From Dirofilaria immitis (lineage: Eukaryota; Nematoda; Chromadorea; Rhabditida; Onchocercidae): a stretch of 64,000 bases of DNA. Each line of letters begins with the position of its first letter. The first letter of the stretch is position 1. The notes under the pieces were generated by a model. It saw nothing but the letters and a program-made list of their open reading frames with translations, did not search any database and had not been told where the DNA came from. A program made the position numbers and the translations under genes. The stretch covers positions 1,174,001-1,238,000 of the forward strand of contig JAKNDB010000079.1 of the NCBI GenBank assembly GCA_024305405.1, in the 5' to 3' direction. Below, one piece after another: positions 18,867-31,884 of this stretch.

Positions 18867-21800
18867 AATATTGGTGGTACGTTGGTCTTTCAATATCGAT
18901 TGCTGTGTTTTGGATAATTTAATATTCTATTTCCATTTCTTACTAACGATTATTTAAGAGATTTGTTTTCTTTATTTACTTCTTTTCTGTTTAAAACATA
19001 CCTAAGATGTTTATCTCTTACTATCCGTTATCACTAAAGAGCGTTTCTCATTACTATTAGATGATATTAAATGATAAGTTAGAAATACTTATTTGTGAAT
19101 TCCATTTCAATTGTATTTTATTATTATTATATTAGAATAATTTTTGCTGAATGATTATCACTGATTATATCTCTGTAACATCTCTATAACAAATAATTTC
19201 GATTAATAATTTAAATATCTTTCATTATTTCGATTCGATTAATGGATTAATTGAATGATTGGTTGAGGTGATTAAATAATTGGCCGAAATTGTGCCTATA
19301 TTTTAGCTCTCTTATATTAAATGTTTTGTTGAATGGTATGCAATAGGACTCATTTTTTGTTTATTTACTTAGTTATTTCCTTTTATGTTTTTAATATTTT
19401 TATTTCAAATTGAAAGGAAGAAGTGGTAAATTTGAATAAATATAGAAGTTATATTTGTGTAATGTTCAAATTTTTTCTCCCTTATTTTGTATTCATTTTT
19501 CGTTTACAATCATCTCATGCGCCATGTTTTTTAGTGATATAAATGAATGTATTATTTATTCTCAACATTCATAATACCAAATATTTTCAATATTCTATTT
19601 CTTGACTGAACAATAATTGGTAATCCTTCAACTTTCGTTACAATAATATAATATTATCTGTAATTCTTATTTCCATATATCGTTGCGTAATTTTTATTTC
19701 CACTTATTTTCTTATATATAGACATAATAATTTCTTCAAAAAAATTTTTTTCCAATACACTGATATATATGCCTTTATTTTATATAAATTTTTTGTTTTA
19801 AATTCTATGCTTATTTCAGCTTATTTCAATATATTTTTAAAATTTTTATATCTCCATCATCTTTCCTTTTTTCGAATATTATTATTATTATATCTGTATT
19901 TTATTCGAAATTAATATCTTTATTGGTTTTTCTTTTGGATTATTCACTCTCTGATTTTCTCTAATAGTTTGTTACTTATTCTTTGTTTTTATTATTTTAT
20001 CTTTTCTTTTTTTCTTTTTCAGCGATTTTCGCCAGTTTTTTTCGTTAGAAAAATCGGTGATGTCTTTATCATTAATCAGCCATCTCTCTATAAGTCTGTG
20101 CTTATCTTTAAATGTGAGGCATAGTTGAATATTCTTTCAAAATCAAATATAAAAATAATTTTTATTCTCTAATTAGTATAACAAATTAGTTATAAAAGAG
20201 TTATTGTCATGAAATTTTTTTTATTTGATTGATTTCACAAATAATAATAATTATGAGGATTTATTTTTTGCAGATTAACAGTAGCGCAATATGATAATCC
20301 AGTAATGAAGAGTTCTCAAACTTGGGTAATTAAATCTTTAATATTTAATACGAGAAATATTTTATTCTATTATAGTAAAAACTCAAATGATTAAAATTTC
20401 GATAAAACGATTTGACAATAAAAAAAACCCAATATCACCCTTGACATTACTTCTCCAACTGATATTGCGAGTGTACCTTTAGACAATGATTTGGATACTC
20501 AAAATTTCTTAGTTTGGAGATCAGTTGTGAAGTCACACGAGCTATCGTCTTTATTTGAAACACATAAACATGATTGCTAACGTGAATCAATTTACAAAAT
20601 CTTGACCTACAAATCATTGCATCTCTAGTACATTCAATTATGAATCTCTATAATCTTTTTTATCATGAAACTTTTTGCGTTTATTTGCGACAGTTGTAGT
20701 AGCAATGGGAAAATTGGGAAATGTGATTAATTGCAATCGATTTGAAATTTCAAATTATTCGTTCATTTCTGATTAGAATAATTAAGGGTTTTCGAAAGGA
20801 ATAATAAAATGAAAAATTTCTTCATATTATTTATATAATTGATACAATTGGGAAATTTTCATCCAATTTCATCAAAAAAACACAAATTTAATTATGTCAT
20901 TAAAAATAGCAATGAATATCAGATAATGTTATTAATTATTTTGTGTCCTTGGAGATATATCCGAAACAAATTAGTAATACAATATGATTGTATTTGGTTA
21001 GAAAACTAAATTTAAATAAGAAAAATAAAGCAAATCCTATTTTATAAATAAAAGCATAAAATTTATTCATTTTTTAAGTGATAAATTTTATATCGGCGAA
21101 TAAAACAGATGGTGGACGACGAGAAATCGAGAAAAGTTTCAAGAATAGGAATGACTACATTACATCAGTGTTAAAGTTACCTTTGAATTGCCAAGTGTAG
21201 ACAACAATTTTTGCTTTGGATTTCCTGTTTTTAGTGGATAATACAAAGTATAAAAATTAAGCGTTAATATGAAAAGTAGCGAATTTCAAATTTTTGTTTA
21301 TATGCTCAGATTCATGAATTCATTGATATTTCAGGCTAAAAATTTCTGACTTTTGTTTGTACAGAAAATTAAAAATGAAAGTTTCTAATGTTTTCGATTT
21401 TTGGATTGGCATTGATTTCATGAGGAGAAAAATGGCATTATTCGATTTCTGAATCATATTCCAGGAAATCCGAAATTTATACCAGAATTTTATGAAACTA
21501 ACGTTTGTAACATGCACCTTATTTTCCTCGAATTATGAGGAACTTCGCATATAAAACATTTACTCGATAACATTTGCAATAAGCAAATAAGTTTTATCAA
21601 TCGAAATTCAAACTTGTCCTTTAAATCATTCTTCAAATTCAATACTTCTGATATCTGAAAGATGCGTAAGAATGGATGAAATCAATACTGATAAATTTAC
21701 AAAACAATTAAATCATATCTGAATAAAATATTGGATATATATTATAATGACATTACGTTATATATCTTATTGAAGACGATTTGGTAATCAGTGCGCAATT

Positions 21801-22571
21801 ACTTGGAAATATTATGGAATCTTAGTGCGAAATACACGGAAAGTAAACTCAATATTGTCGTAGAAACATATATGGATGGAAAAATGATATTTATGAAATA
21901 TTGTTACTCATGACGATTTCATTTATTTAGTTCAAATAATGAGTCTCAAGTAATGAAGTTTTTTCTTTTATTAGTTCATCAATTATTAGCAAAACTTTCG
22001 CCATTTCATCATTTTAAAAAGTGAGATTGTATATGCGATAAAGTAAATTAAAATTCAAAGTTAATTGTTAAGATTGATAGGAACCATATGCAAATTTTTT
22101 TTTATTCAATTGTTTTAGTGAAAAAATATAATGATAAAGAAAAAAAAGCAAACTTTTCTTTTGTTTAGATTAATATTATCACAGAACTCCAACAATGAAC
22201 GTGCTTAGAGCCCGAATTTTTTTCAAATTTCTTTTTATTACAATTTTTAATCAAATATACAGTTCACATTAATATGGTGATTCATCACATAATTTCAATT
22301 CAAATATGCAATTTATATTATGACTTACGATATAAAAAATACGGATTTGTAATTTATGTAATACTAATAAATTACCTATTTAAGTCTTGAACTAAGTGAG
22401 ACTTAAACAGCACATGCAATTGTATATACTTCTTCCTATCATATTTTGGTAGATTATGTTACTTTTGTTAATGTTTTAATTTTGTTCTTGTTTTTCGTTA
22501 TTCTAATTTAATTCAATTCAAATTAAGCCACAAGAAAGAAACCTTTCCCATTTCTCTCATAAAATGATAAA
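18867..22571. other. Intergenic, AT-rich; one weak exon candidate
   Basis: No convincing gene was found. The only coding-like piece is 20274-20325: a TTTTTTGCAG acceptor, then an open stretch reading LTVAQYDNPVMKSSQTW, then a GTAATT donor. It could be an alternative 3' exon of the SPPL2-type gene 1.4 kb upstream, but no partner exon joins it convincingly. The rest contains only AT-rich, low-complexity open frames. Confidence 0.5.
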
Positions 22572-22730
22572 TACGTCGCCAACACAAGATCATTCGATAA
22601 CCATAGCTATTCAGAGTCACCAGTTAACGGGCCAAATAACCCGATTGGTTTTAATCTAATAGATTCGCTCCTTCAAAAGTCGGAGCCTTGGTGCTTGTAC
22701 TAGATCTGGAATTGTTGCAGTTGTACTAAT
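22572..22730 (-). rRNA. 18S rRNA fragment (5' domain piece), antisense, degenerate
   Basis: Read on the plus strand this is the reverse complement of the 18S stretch around positions 145-270. Landmarks are 'tattcagagtcacc', 'cccgattggttttaatctaat', 'agtcggagcc', a diverged 'tgtactagatctggaatt' (18S: gtattagctctagaatt) and 'ttgcagttgtacta' (18S: ccacagttatcca). Identity is roughly 75-80 percent by eye, with small indels. A further 18S-like word, tcaaattaagccacaag (18S antisense: tcaaattaagccgcagg), lies at about 22518-22534 and may belong to the same insertion. It is not a functional gene. Confidence 0.85.
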
Positions 22731-23627
22731 ATAACATCAACAGATAAGATATATATATCCAGATAATATGTATTTGATTTCCATTGTTAATATAAACTAT
22801 TAATTCATCTATTTCCTATTTTCAATTTAAATATGCATATTTTTAAAATAATCAAATATTTGTATTGGAAAAATAATAACTGGAAACGAATATTGAATTA
22901 TTAATAATCATTTTATGCAAAAATATTATTTATATAAATTGATTCCAATGCTTGTTATATTAATTATAAATAGGAAAATGATAATCAAAAATAATTTCTT
23001 GGCTTTTTCCTAATTTCATAGTTTTTACAGAGAAAGATCGAGTTCTAGTAATTACTCAAATAATTCCTTTGTTATTTTTCTATACTTACGATTGTTTTGT
23101 TTTTACAATTTCGTATATGAGATGCTTTTGAAATCATTTGTGATTTGTGTTACGACGCTGCGAGCGTGTTTACGCGCTGAAAAATTTAGATTCAAATATG
23201 ATGATTGTATCCAATGTGCCTCTCAGATTTCAAGTACTGTTTTGGTTAATGCAAATTTATAAATTAATCAGTAATTCATATCCTTCGTTATTCTATACCT
23301 TTTTGTATTTCGTTTATTTGATGTTGTTTTATAAACTGATCAATAATTTGTATCTTTTATTGTCATATACTGTTTGCTATTCGATGTATGTATATTTTTC
23401 TATATATTATTAAATTGAATAATTTATTTTTTTATTACTTTTCTGAAAATAATAAATTTATATCACCTTGTATTGAATGTAATGTTAATATGTTTACTCC
23501 TTAAAATAGTTTTTTTAATTTTTAAAAATTTTTTTTAAATTTAAAGTTTTAAAAAAATTTTTTTGATTTAAAATTTTAAAGAAAAAGTTAAAAAAAATTT
23601 TCTAAATTTTCTAAATTTAAAATTTCT

Positions 23628-23639
23628 TTTTAATTTTAG
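23628..23639 (+). promoter_or_regulatory. Candidate spliced-leader acceptor for psf-2
   Basis: The sequence 'tttttaattttag' ends 29 bases before the PSF2 ATG, with no upstream coding exon in evidence. In nematodes such an isolated acceptor at the 5' end usually marks SL trans-splicing. The preceding ~110 bases are a run of A/T homopolymer blocks. Assignment is inference. Confidence 0.5.
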
Positions 23640-23668
23640 CTAAGATAAGTAAAAGTAAAGTGCTGGTG

Positions 23669-25827
23669 ATGACGCCGGAACAATGCGAATTTCTTGCTGG
23701 TAATGAATGGATTCAGGTTTATTTTATGCTTATGTGATTAAAGTATTTCTGATAACAAAGGATTTGTCTAACTTTTTAAAGTTATAGGGAAAAATTTCAA
23801 TTTTAGTTTTTCTCAACTTTCAAAATAAAGTGAGGTTAGTAGTTTTTTTGCTAAGGTTTAGGCAAATAAAAATTTATTTGTTATTATGATAACAATAACA
23901 AGTAGAGGGAATCCCACACCTAACATTTTTTCAAGTAATTTAAGCATGAAATTAATTCGATTTGAATTCAATGGAAAGAAAATATGTAATGGAAAATAAT
24001 ATATTGTTCAATAATAATCAAACTCATTTTTTAGATAAATCCACAATTTAGCTTAGATGAATTACGTCTGATAAGTGGTGATATTGGACCATTTGAAGCC
24101 GGTATGCCTATTTGGGTACCACTTTGGGTAGCAGTTACTTTAAGAAAGCGTCGGAAATGCACCATCGTTGTTCGCTTTTTTATTTTGAACGACATTTCAT
24201 CGAATTTATCATAATTGATAATTGTTGTGCAACTATGATATAATCGAAAAAAAATTTTTACAATTATCATGTTATCTAAAAAAACTCTTCTATAATTAAT
24301 ATTATTTCTTTTAAAAAAGGTTTTTATTTTATTTGTAGCCACCAGAATGGCTGTGTGTGGATGAATTAAAAAGCTTGTGATAGCGGAAAGTGGGACTAAT
24401 GCATTTGGACAAGTACCTCGGTTTTATTTAGAAATAGCTCATATGTTCGTACAATATGCCAAGGAAGATCTTCCAGATAGTGATATGGTTTGAAATTTAA
24501 TTTTTGATTATGATGAATGAAGCGAATTTTTAGATTTCATCACATTCTTTCTGCTGAGGTTTAGAAATATTTTAATCTTCTTGGTATCTTAAATATCTTA
24601 TCAGTCAAAATAAATAGGAAACAGCGAGATAATTTATTCACAGTGCTAAGAACAAAGATGCTGATGTTCGTTCCATTCCTGCTATACAGAAAAACAAAGC
24701 AAAAATAACGATCATCGTTATCTTATTCTTTCTTGAAATAAAAAATTATGAAACTTGCAGATGTTCTGCGTGAAATTCTTACTAATTTTATGCTGCCCTT
24801 GTTTTACAAACTTTTTGGAATAACTAAATCTTTAACCTGTTGAAATTTAAGCAATTTCCTGATTATTAAATTTCCATATAAAATAACTAGATATTTCTGA
24901 TAGATAACAGAAACATTATTAGACTTTTTGCACAAAAATATTTACTTCTAATAAGAAATTATTTCATTCACTAAGCAAGCATAAAACACATTAATGATTA
25001 AATAAAATGATTACATAGAAAGCTAAAAACTTTACTAAACTTTTCCGCACAAAAATGTTATACTTCTAGTAGAAAATCTTTACTTCAAAAACTTATCCCC
25101 ATTATCTTAAAATGCTTAATAAATGCTGTACTTATGCCTTACATTATTTTAAGAAGTCGTATATAAAACTCAGTTTTCTATTCCATATAAGTTATTCAAT
25201 CATTAATATATCTCCAGTAATAAATCATCGCCTTAATCAAGTCCAAGTCAACGAAATTAATTTCTTATTGTATTATCATTGTTTACAGATACGAGTTTAC
25301 GTACAGGACCTGTGGGATAAACGATCTGCGAAGCTCAGCAATTCATCGATTAAATTTCTGGGGCAGGTACAAGTAATTCGTAATTGCATTATTAGATGAT
25401 TATTATATACGTTCTAAAGATCAAAAATTATCTTAATAATTTTTTCAACTAAAAATCTTTAGTAGTTGCAAAATTATACATAATATCTAATTGTAAAACA
25501 AATAACTAGAAACAAAAAACAATTATTAAGAAATTGTTAAAATGAATAATCCAAATCCTATATAAAAGATAATGACAAAATGAACCAAACGTTTTCATGA
25601 TTTCGTGCAAACCATCTGACAGTTAAATTTTGTAATAAAAGCTAAGTAGCTTTTTCCCATTGCAGGTGGAGTCATGTCACGCAAGAATGGATAATATTAC
25701 TTTAATGGAAGTGGCATACATTAAGCCATCACTAATTATAGCTAGTCGTGAAATTGAGGTGCTTAACAAATCATTTCATGAATTATCCAATCAAAGCAGT
25801 AGTGATCAAAGATATGTGATAGCCTAA
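23669..25827 (+). CDS. psf-2: DNA replication complex GINS protein PSF2
   Basis: Subunit of the GINS tetramer (SLD5-PSF1-PSF2-PSF3) that joins CDC45 and MCM2-7 to form the replicative helicase in the nucleus. Five exons: 23669-23716, 24035-24166, 24339-24487, 25289-25366 and 25666-25827, about 189 aa once one base is allowed for, close to the 185 aa of human PSF2. Family signatures: MTPEQCEFLA start, INPQFSLDELRLISGDIGPF, GMPIWVPLWVAVTLRKRRKC, PPEWL, RVYVQDLWDKRSAKL and the MDNITLMEV segment near the C-terminus. The start was chosen because it aligns with the family N-terminus and directly precedes EFLA. Exon 3 is 149 bases where phase requires 150: a base is missing near 24374-24378 (AAGCTTGTG), producing an apparent TGA TAG. 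Identity is secure. Confidence 0.95.
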
Positions 25828-26754
25828 ATTTTTCGATTATAATTTTTCATGTGAAGCATTATTCGTTTCCGAATTTTATTGTTTTCCTGTTGAATCAGTA
25901 TAAGGGAAATAATATCCCGAAGAAAGAATGATATTATGAGAACGTTCAAAAATTTTCTTATTTAAGAATCCTGTCTTATTTCGTTTTTTTTTTTTCGATT
26001 TTTACCTCCCATATAACAACTACTATCTAGTTGGTATCTTAATTCTAGAAGGTATTTTCTAAGCATACACAGAAAATTTATGCTTATTGAATGTAACATC
26101 TAAATTGCTGTTCTCTCTTCATGCTTGATATTCCTCTATCGAATCACCAGAGATGCTTGCAATAATTCTATTAAAGCGTTTACTGCAACATTTTAGCACC
26201 TTAAATATTTGTTATTATGTACAATCTTTGAAATAATCAAAATCTTTGAAATCCAGTCATGGTTCGTAACATACTTTTTCGGAGATTTAAAAGTTGAAAT
26301 TATCTAATTGTATTATAACATTTCGAAATATTAATCACAATGGATTTAAAATTTTTTTTAATTTTGGATTTAAAATTTTTATTTTATTCCAAGAATTTCA
26401 TCCCAAAGTTTGAACAAATTGAAGAATAAAACTCTCAGTTGAATTTAAATCCTTCCCATTATACACAAATAGACACATACGCTCACATTTACACACATAT
26501 AATATTGTTATTGGACAGTTTTTTCCTTCATAAATTGAAACTAGTGAGAAATGGATGAGACTAATATTTCATAATTATAATTAATTTTGTCTTTAAATGA
26601 AAAACAATATTTTGTTCTTAAAAAAGTTAATTACTTGATCAGAGAGTAATAGTGGTCAATTTACCTGTTAACCTCATCGTCATTATCATCTTCATCAATA
26701 CCATCATTCTATTTATTCTCTGCTGATTTAATCAGTCATTATCAACTCTTGAAT
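25828..26754. other. Intergenic between psf-2 and duplicated segment A
   Basis: AT-rich sequence with no coding signal or repeat that I could recognise. It is unique to the left flank of segment A: the corresponding left flank of segment B is different. Confidence 0.5.
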
Positions 26755-28222
26755 AGATGGTCCCTAAACCATCAGTGGATCACTCATGTTGTTAAACCAA
26801 CTACATCATTTTATTTATAGTTCATGAATATTTAAAATTTTTCAGAAGACATACAACATATATATATTATTGTAACAATTAGCATTGAGTTAATACCTAT
26901 CAATCATATTAAATTATTTATTTATATTTGATCCTATAAGAAATATTCCCGAGTCAAATTACTTACGCTATTTGCAGTACTTTTATTTTCATTATAATAA
27001 GACAAAAGTTGAAATTTGAAAATTTTATTTTAAATATGAAAATCATTAGCGCATTTAATGCAACAATTCTTTTTCTTTTCTTATACAATTATTGTATTTA
27101 TTTAAGAATTTTGTAAATATATAACATTAAAAGGAACCATTCTTGTTTTTGATGTGCAAATGTCAAAGATAATATTAGACTTTTCCTCTAAAGGGAACCA
27201 TTTTTTTATAATGAAAAAGACCATTATGAATTTCATATTCCAACATCCTTTATTTTATATTTCAATATCCATAAACAAAATTTAATTACAAGCAGATCAT
27301 ATGTAAAAATTGAGATAAATTAAGTTTGGAAAGTTAACAAATTTGTTTTGCAACTTTGTATGGGAGAAATTTAAAAATACAATTTCCTACACTATCCTAA
27401 CGAGATGCTTTATGACGTCAGCGGTGCACTGCAGAAGGACAATTGAAGATAGCAAAGGTCTTCAAATGAGGATTCCAGGATGCCATAAGATTAATTTGAA
27501 CGATTCAATATATTTCAAAAATTCGAGACGGGCATTAATTGACACATATCCGACATTAGTCAAATTCTGAAATTGCTTTTGTTTCTCTAGAAAATCTGCT
27601 CCCTCATCCAATTTTTCGGAATTTCAATCAATCCGTATTTTATCACTTGATTTAATCTTTACTTAATTTCAAATCATTGCATAAAAAAGTCCGGATATTC
27701 TCAATATTCTTCAGTGTCGCATTTTGCTGCGTCCGATACAATCATTCCAATATATTTAAAATATTCGTTGTTTTACTCATTCTTTCATGAATTCTGGAAA
27801 ATTTATATCCAATATTCCAATTTGTAAATATAAATAGAAATTTTGTCGTTGAAATCCCATTGATTTCCAAATTAAATCTCAAAATTCTTTTTGACACATA
27901 TTATTTTAGAGGAAATTCCAATATTCAAAATCGTTTATAATCTGTTTTTTACATCGCTAAAAATATTAAAATTAATTTCTATTTAAATTCTGGTCCTACA
28001 ATTACGATTTATTTTGAGGATTTACGGACCACAAATACGGAAATGGTTTTATCCGTAAAAATTTCTGTTGGGTGATTATCTTCGAAAAATCTAAATATCT
28101 CGTTAAATATTTTCTTCCATAATTTCAAAAATTTCAAACAACTAAAATTTTGAACACTTGAAAAGAAATTTGAAAAAATCCTACCATTTGTGAATGCAAT
28201 CAATTTCAGATTGTCAGTAGCA

Positions 28223-28579
28223 ATGCATCTTTTCAGTACTTTATTATTGATTATCTGTATTCTTTTCGTGGTCCAAGTAAGTTCTTCAAGGGATTGTTTT
28301 TAAATGAGAAAGAACATGTTTAAATGTAAGCTTCAAAGTATTCGCAAATTTTACTTTCAGGCTTGCGGTCCACAAGCAATGGGACCACCTGGGTATGATG
28401 GACCGGATGGTAATAAAGGACAACCAGGATTACCAGGAAATCCGGGACTTCCAGGACCAATGGGACGACCTGGGAAACGAGGAGATAAGGGACCAAAAGG
28501 CCTGCCCGGGCACCCAGGACATTATGGACCGCCAGGCGATCAAGGACAGCAAGGGAGCAAGGACCACCAGGAAAGATGA
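28223..28579 (+). CDS. Small secreted collagen-like protein, copy A1 (3' frame broken)
   Basis: Exon 1 (28223-28276) encodes the 18-residue hydrophobic leader [18 protein letters not shown] and ends in GTAAGT. Exon 2 (28361-28579) follows TTACTTTCAG and starts [14 protein letters not shown], giving an almost perfect run of Gly-X-Y triplets ([31 protein letters not shown]). TTTCAG at 28204-28209, 13 bases before the ATG, is a candidate trans-splice acceptor. Compared with copy B1 one G is missing at about 28551 (GGG for GGGG), so the frame leaves the collagen repeat early and stops at 28577-28579. Such a short collagen (about 95 aa when intact) lacks the length and flanking cysteine pattern of ordinary cuticle collagens. 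Function is unknown; secretion and triple-helix assembly are inferred. Confidence 0.75.
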
Positions 28580-31101
28580 TAATGAAGAGATAAAGGTAAC
28601 AAGTGATAGTAGTTCATTCCAGTTATGTTAATAATAATAAAAAAACGATCATTCTTTTTCTTGATGTGTAAAGTATTTATTGTTTATCTTTATTATTATA
28701 TGCTTAATTATCTTAGGGCATTTGTTATCATTGTTGTTGCAACTGCTGTCAAATTAATCAATATAATTATTATTGTTAAAGTTAATTCTGGGCTTTTCCT
28801 CTAAAGAAAACTTGATCAGGAAAAGGATCATTATGAATGATATTATTGTTACTATCACGCGATTACTACTAATGATTCATTAGTAATGCTGATTTATACA
28901 TAATTTTTTGGTTGAGAACATTATATTATGTTCTTTTCAATGCTTCCCAATATTGACAATTTTTATTAATAATTTGTAAAATAATTTCACTTTTTATTTT
29001 AAATAAATAATTTCAGAATTAATTACAAATAAATGATATGAATAAATAAAGTACGATAAGAGAAAAACATTTTGTTAATAAAAAATACCACGAGTAAAAT
29101 ATTCAATTAGCTTATTTTAATAAGAAATATAGTAATATGAATAATAAACAAATTTATCAGATATTTAGCATTAGGTAGCAGTCAGTAAAGTTGAAAACTA
29201 ATATTCCTATTACATGCTATGATAAATAAATATTTTATACTTATAGTTTCTTCGTATTTTCATCATTTATTTCTATAAGATTGTCAATTTGATAAAAAAT
29301 TATTGCTACTAAGATGTATGAATTTCACAAGGCATTTGATAAAAAGCAAATTGATGACAATTAGAATCATAATTAATTTCAAGTTACAACACAAAAAAGT
29401 GATAGAGGTAAAGAATTTTCATTAAGATTGAGATTTTTTTAATTTTTAAAAAACCTAAAATTTATATGATTTTAATGCTTTATATACATATTAGTAGTTT
29501 ATATATTTAAATATGATTATTTCAGAACTTATTACTTATCTGAAATTATTCAACTGTATTGAAAAATATATATACAATAAAATACAAACAAATAAATTAA
29601 TTAATTTATGAATTGTTCATGCGCTGTCTATTAATTTGAGCTTAATTAATTTAACTGTATGATTTATTCGATTCGTCTTAGAATAATGGTTAACCAAGTT
29701 TAATAAAAATGAGTCGTCTATACAAATTATTATTTATTGTTACGCCTTACCCTTCAACCATATGTCATTCATTTCGTCTTTATTCTTATCTTATCCAATT
29801 TATATATACGCCTCAAAGTTATCTCTTGTCAAAATGATTTTATCAAAAGCTGGTACCGAATATTTTATTTATCGATGATATAAAAATGATAAATGAAATG
29901 TGTTGAAAAAATTACCATAATTGTTATTGCTCTTATTGATATCATTATACTGTTACTATGTTAATAATTTTTATCATTATTAGAACAAATTCTAGACCTT
30001 TCCCTAAAAAGAATCAGTATAAGAAAAGGACCATTATGAATTTCGTACCCCAAAATCTGTTATTTTACATATCAACATCCACAAACGAAGTTCAACTACA
30101 ACGAGATCATATGTAAAACTGAGACAAATTAAGCTTGAAGAGTTGATAGGCTTATTTTGTAAGTTTGTATAAGAAAAATCTAAAAATGCAATTTCTTACT
30201 CTATCCCAACGACATACATTATATCATCAATGCGCATTATGGATGAACAGTTGAAGACGGCAAAGAATAATTTCACTTTTCATTACGACGTTCTTCCGCT
30301 TCACAATAAATTGTTCTGTATACAACGAAAGTCGAATATGTTGTTAAGTTCTAAGATATAATGAGATTAACTTGAACGATTCAATTAATTTCAGAAATTT
30401 GAGACGAGTGATTAATCAGCCAGATTCTGAAATTACCTTTGTTTCTCGAAAAATCTCCTCCCTCATCCAATTTCTCGGAATTTCGATCAAACTGGTTTTT
30501 ATCATTTCTTTCAATCTTTCTTCCGGTAATATTAAATCATTGCTAAAAGGTTATGAAGTTTTTATTGATACCAACAGTAATCTTTTATATCGCATTTTCC
30601 TGCGTTCGATAAAATCATTCCACAATGAATTCTTGAAATGATTCTTTGTTTTATTCTTTCTTTCATGAATTCTGGAAAGATTTTTATCCAGTATTCCAAT
30701 TTGTAAATAGAAATAGAAATTTTGTCGTTGAAATCCCATTGATATCCAAATTAAATCTCAAAATTCTTTTTGACACATATTATTTTAGAGGAAATTCCAA
30801 TATTCAAAATCGTTTATAATCTGTTTTTTACATCGCTAAAAATATTAAAATTAATTTCTATTTAAATTCTGATCCTACAATTACGATTTATTTTGAGGAT
30901 TTACGGACCACAAATACGGAAATGGTTTTATCCGTAAAAATTTCTGTTGGGTGATTATCTTCGAAAAATCTAAATATCTCGTTAAATATTTTCTTCCATA
31001 ATTTCAAAAATTTCAAACAACTAAAATTTTGAACACTTGAAAAGAAATTTGAAAAAATCCTACCATTTGTGAATGCAATCAATTTCAGATTGTCAGTAGC
31101 A

Positions 31102-31458
31102 ATGCATCTTTTCAGTACTTTATTATTGATTATCTGTATTCTTTTCGTGGTCCAAGTAAGTTCTTCAAGGGATTGTTTTTAAATGAGAAAGAACATGTTT
31201 AAATGTAAGCTTCAAAGTATTCGCAAATTTTACTTTCAGGCTTGCGGTCCACAAGCAATGGGACCACCTGGGTATGATGGACCGGATGGTAATAAAGGAC
31301 CGCCAGGATTACCAGGAAATCCGGGACTTCCAGGACCAATGGGACGACCTGGGAAACGAGGAGATAAGGGACCAAAGGCGTGCCCGGACACCCAGGACAT
31401 TATGGACCGCCAGGCGATCAAGGACAGCAAGGGGAGCAAGGACCACCGGGAACGATGA
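31102..31458 (+). CDS. Small secreted collagen-like protein, copy A2 (frame broken)
   Basis: Same architecture as copy A1: leader exon 31102-31155, intron of 84 bases, collagen exon from 31240. The protein begins [11 protein letters not shown] and has GPPGLPG where copy A1 has GQPGLPG. One A is missing at about 31377 relative to copy B2 (CCAAAGGCG for CCAAAAGGCG), which throws the frame out after GDKGPK and gives a stop at 31458. The same gene in segment B is intact to its own stop, so the break here is either a sequencing error or a copy-specific mutation. The 3' flank and tail differ from A1, so A1 and A2 are distinct paralogues. Confidence 0.7.
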
Positions 31459-31884
31459 TAATGGGAGATAGAACAAATGATAAAATTAAATGGAAACAAC
31501 GAAGTTGTTTATCCCAGTTATGCTAATAATACTGAAAAGCGATCATTCTTTTTCTTGATGTGCAAAGTATTTATTGTTTATGTTTATTATTATATGCTTA
31601 ATTATCTTCGAGCATTTGTTAGCATTGTTGTTGCAACTGCTGTCAAATTATCAATATAATTAGTATTGTTAAAGTTAATTCTGGGCTTTTTCTCCAAAGA
31701 AAACTTGATCAGGAAAAGGATCATTATGAATGATTTTATTGTTATTATCTCGCAGACAATGCTAACGATTTATTATATAATGCCATTTTTCTGGTAGAGA
31801 ACGTTACATTATATGCTTTCCAATGCTTCTTAATAATAACAAGTTTTATCAGTGATTTATAAAATAATTTACGTTGATGATAAA

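Larger units (their letters stand above)
26755..31884 (+). repeat. Segmental duplication, copy A (5.13 kb)
   Basis: The sequence from 'agatggtccctaaacc' at 26755 to 'gttgatgataaa' at 31884 is repeated in direct orientation at 42975-48106 (offset 16220-16222). By eye, differences are few: about five substitutions (near 27812, 29724, 29838, 30905, 31424) and about seven homopolymer-length changes (near 27946, 28058, 28551, 28912, 29448, 31377, 31690). The segment contains two tandem mini-collagen genes about 2.88 kb apart. Both end points are sharp and the flanks are unrelated. Confidence 0.95.

Noticed and set aside
23515..23636. Alternating A-run/T-run block before psf-2 as a structured or regulatory element
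   Set aside because: It is simple A/T homopolymer sequence that can pair with itself in many ways by composition alone; only the terminal acceptor is informative.
24031..24342. 103-codon minus-strand open frame
   Set aside because: It is the antisense shadow of psf-2 exon 2 plus intron.
27343..27570. 75-codon plus-strand open frame duplicated at 43563-43790
   Set aside because: Part of the duplicated 5' flank. It is not preserved in the tandem paralogous unit or in the inverted copy, so there is no evidence of selection for coding.
28009..28203. Minus-strand 64-codon open frame, repeated at 30888-31082 and 47110-47304
   Set aside because: It repeats only because the whole collagen unit repeats. 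It lies in the noncoding 5' flank, is Phe/Ser/Lys-rich and has no splice or start context; in copy B1 the frame is broken by one base.
31236..31499. Antisense open frames across the collagen exons (also at 44541-44839 and 47421-47722)
   Set aside because: Gly-Pro-rich collagen codons leave the complementary frames open. The sense frame has leader, splice sites and Gly-X-Y periodicity.
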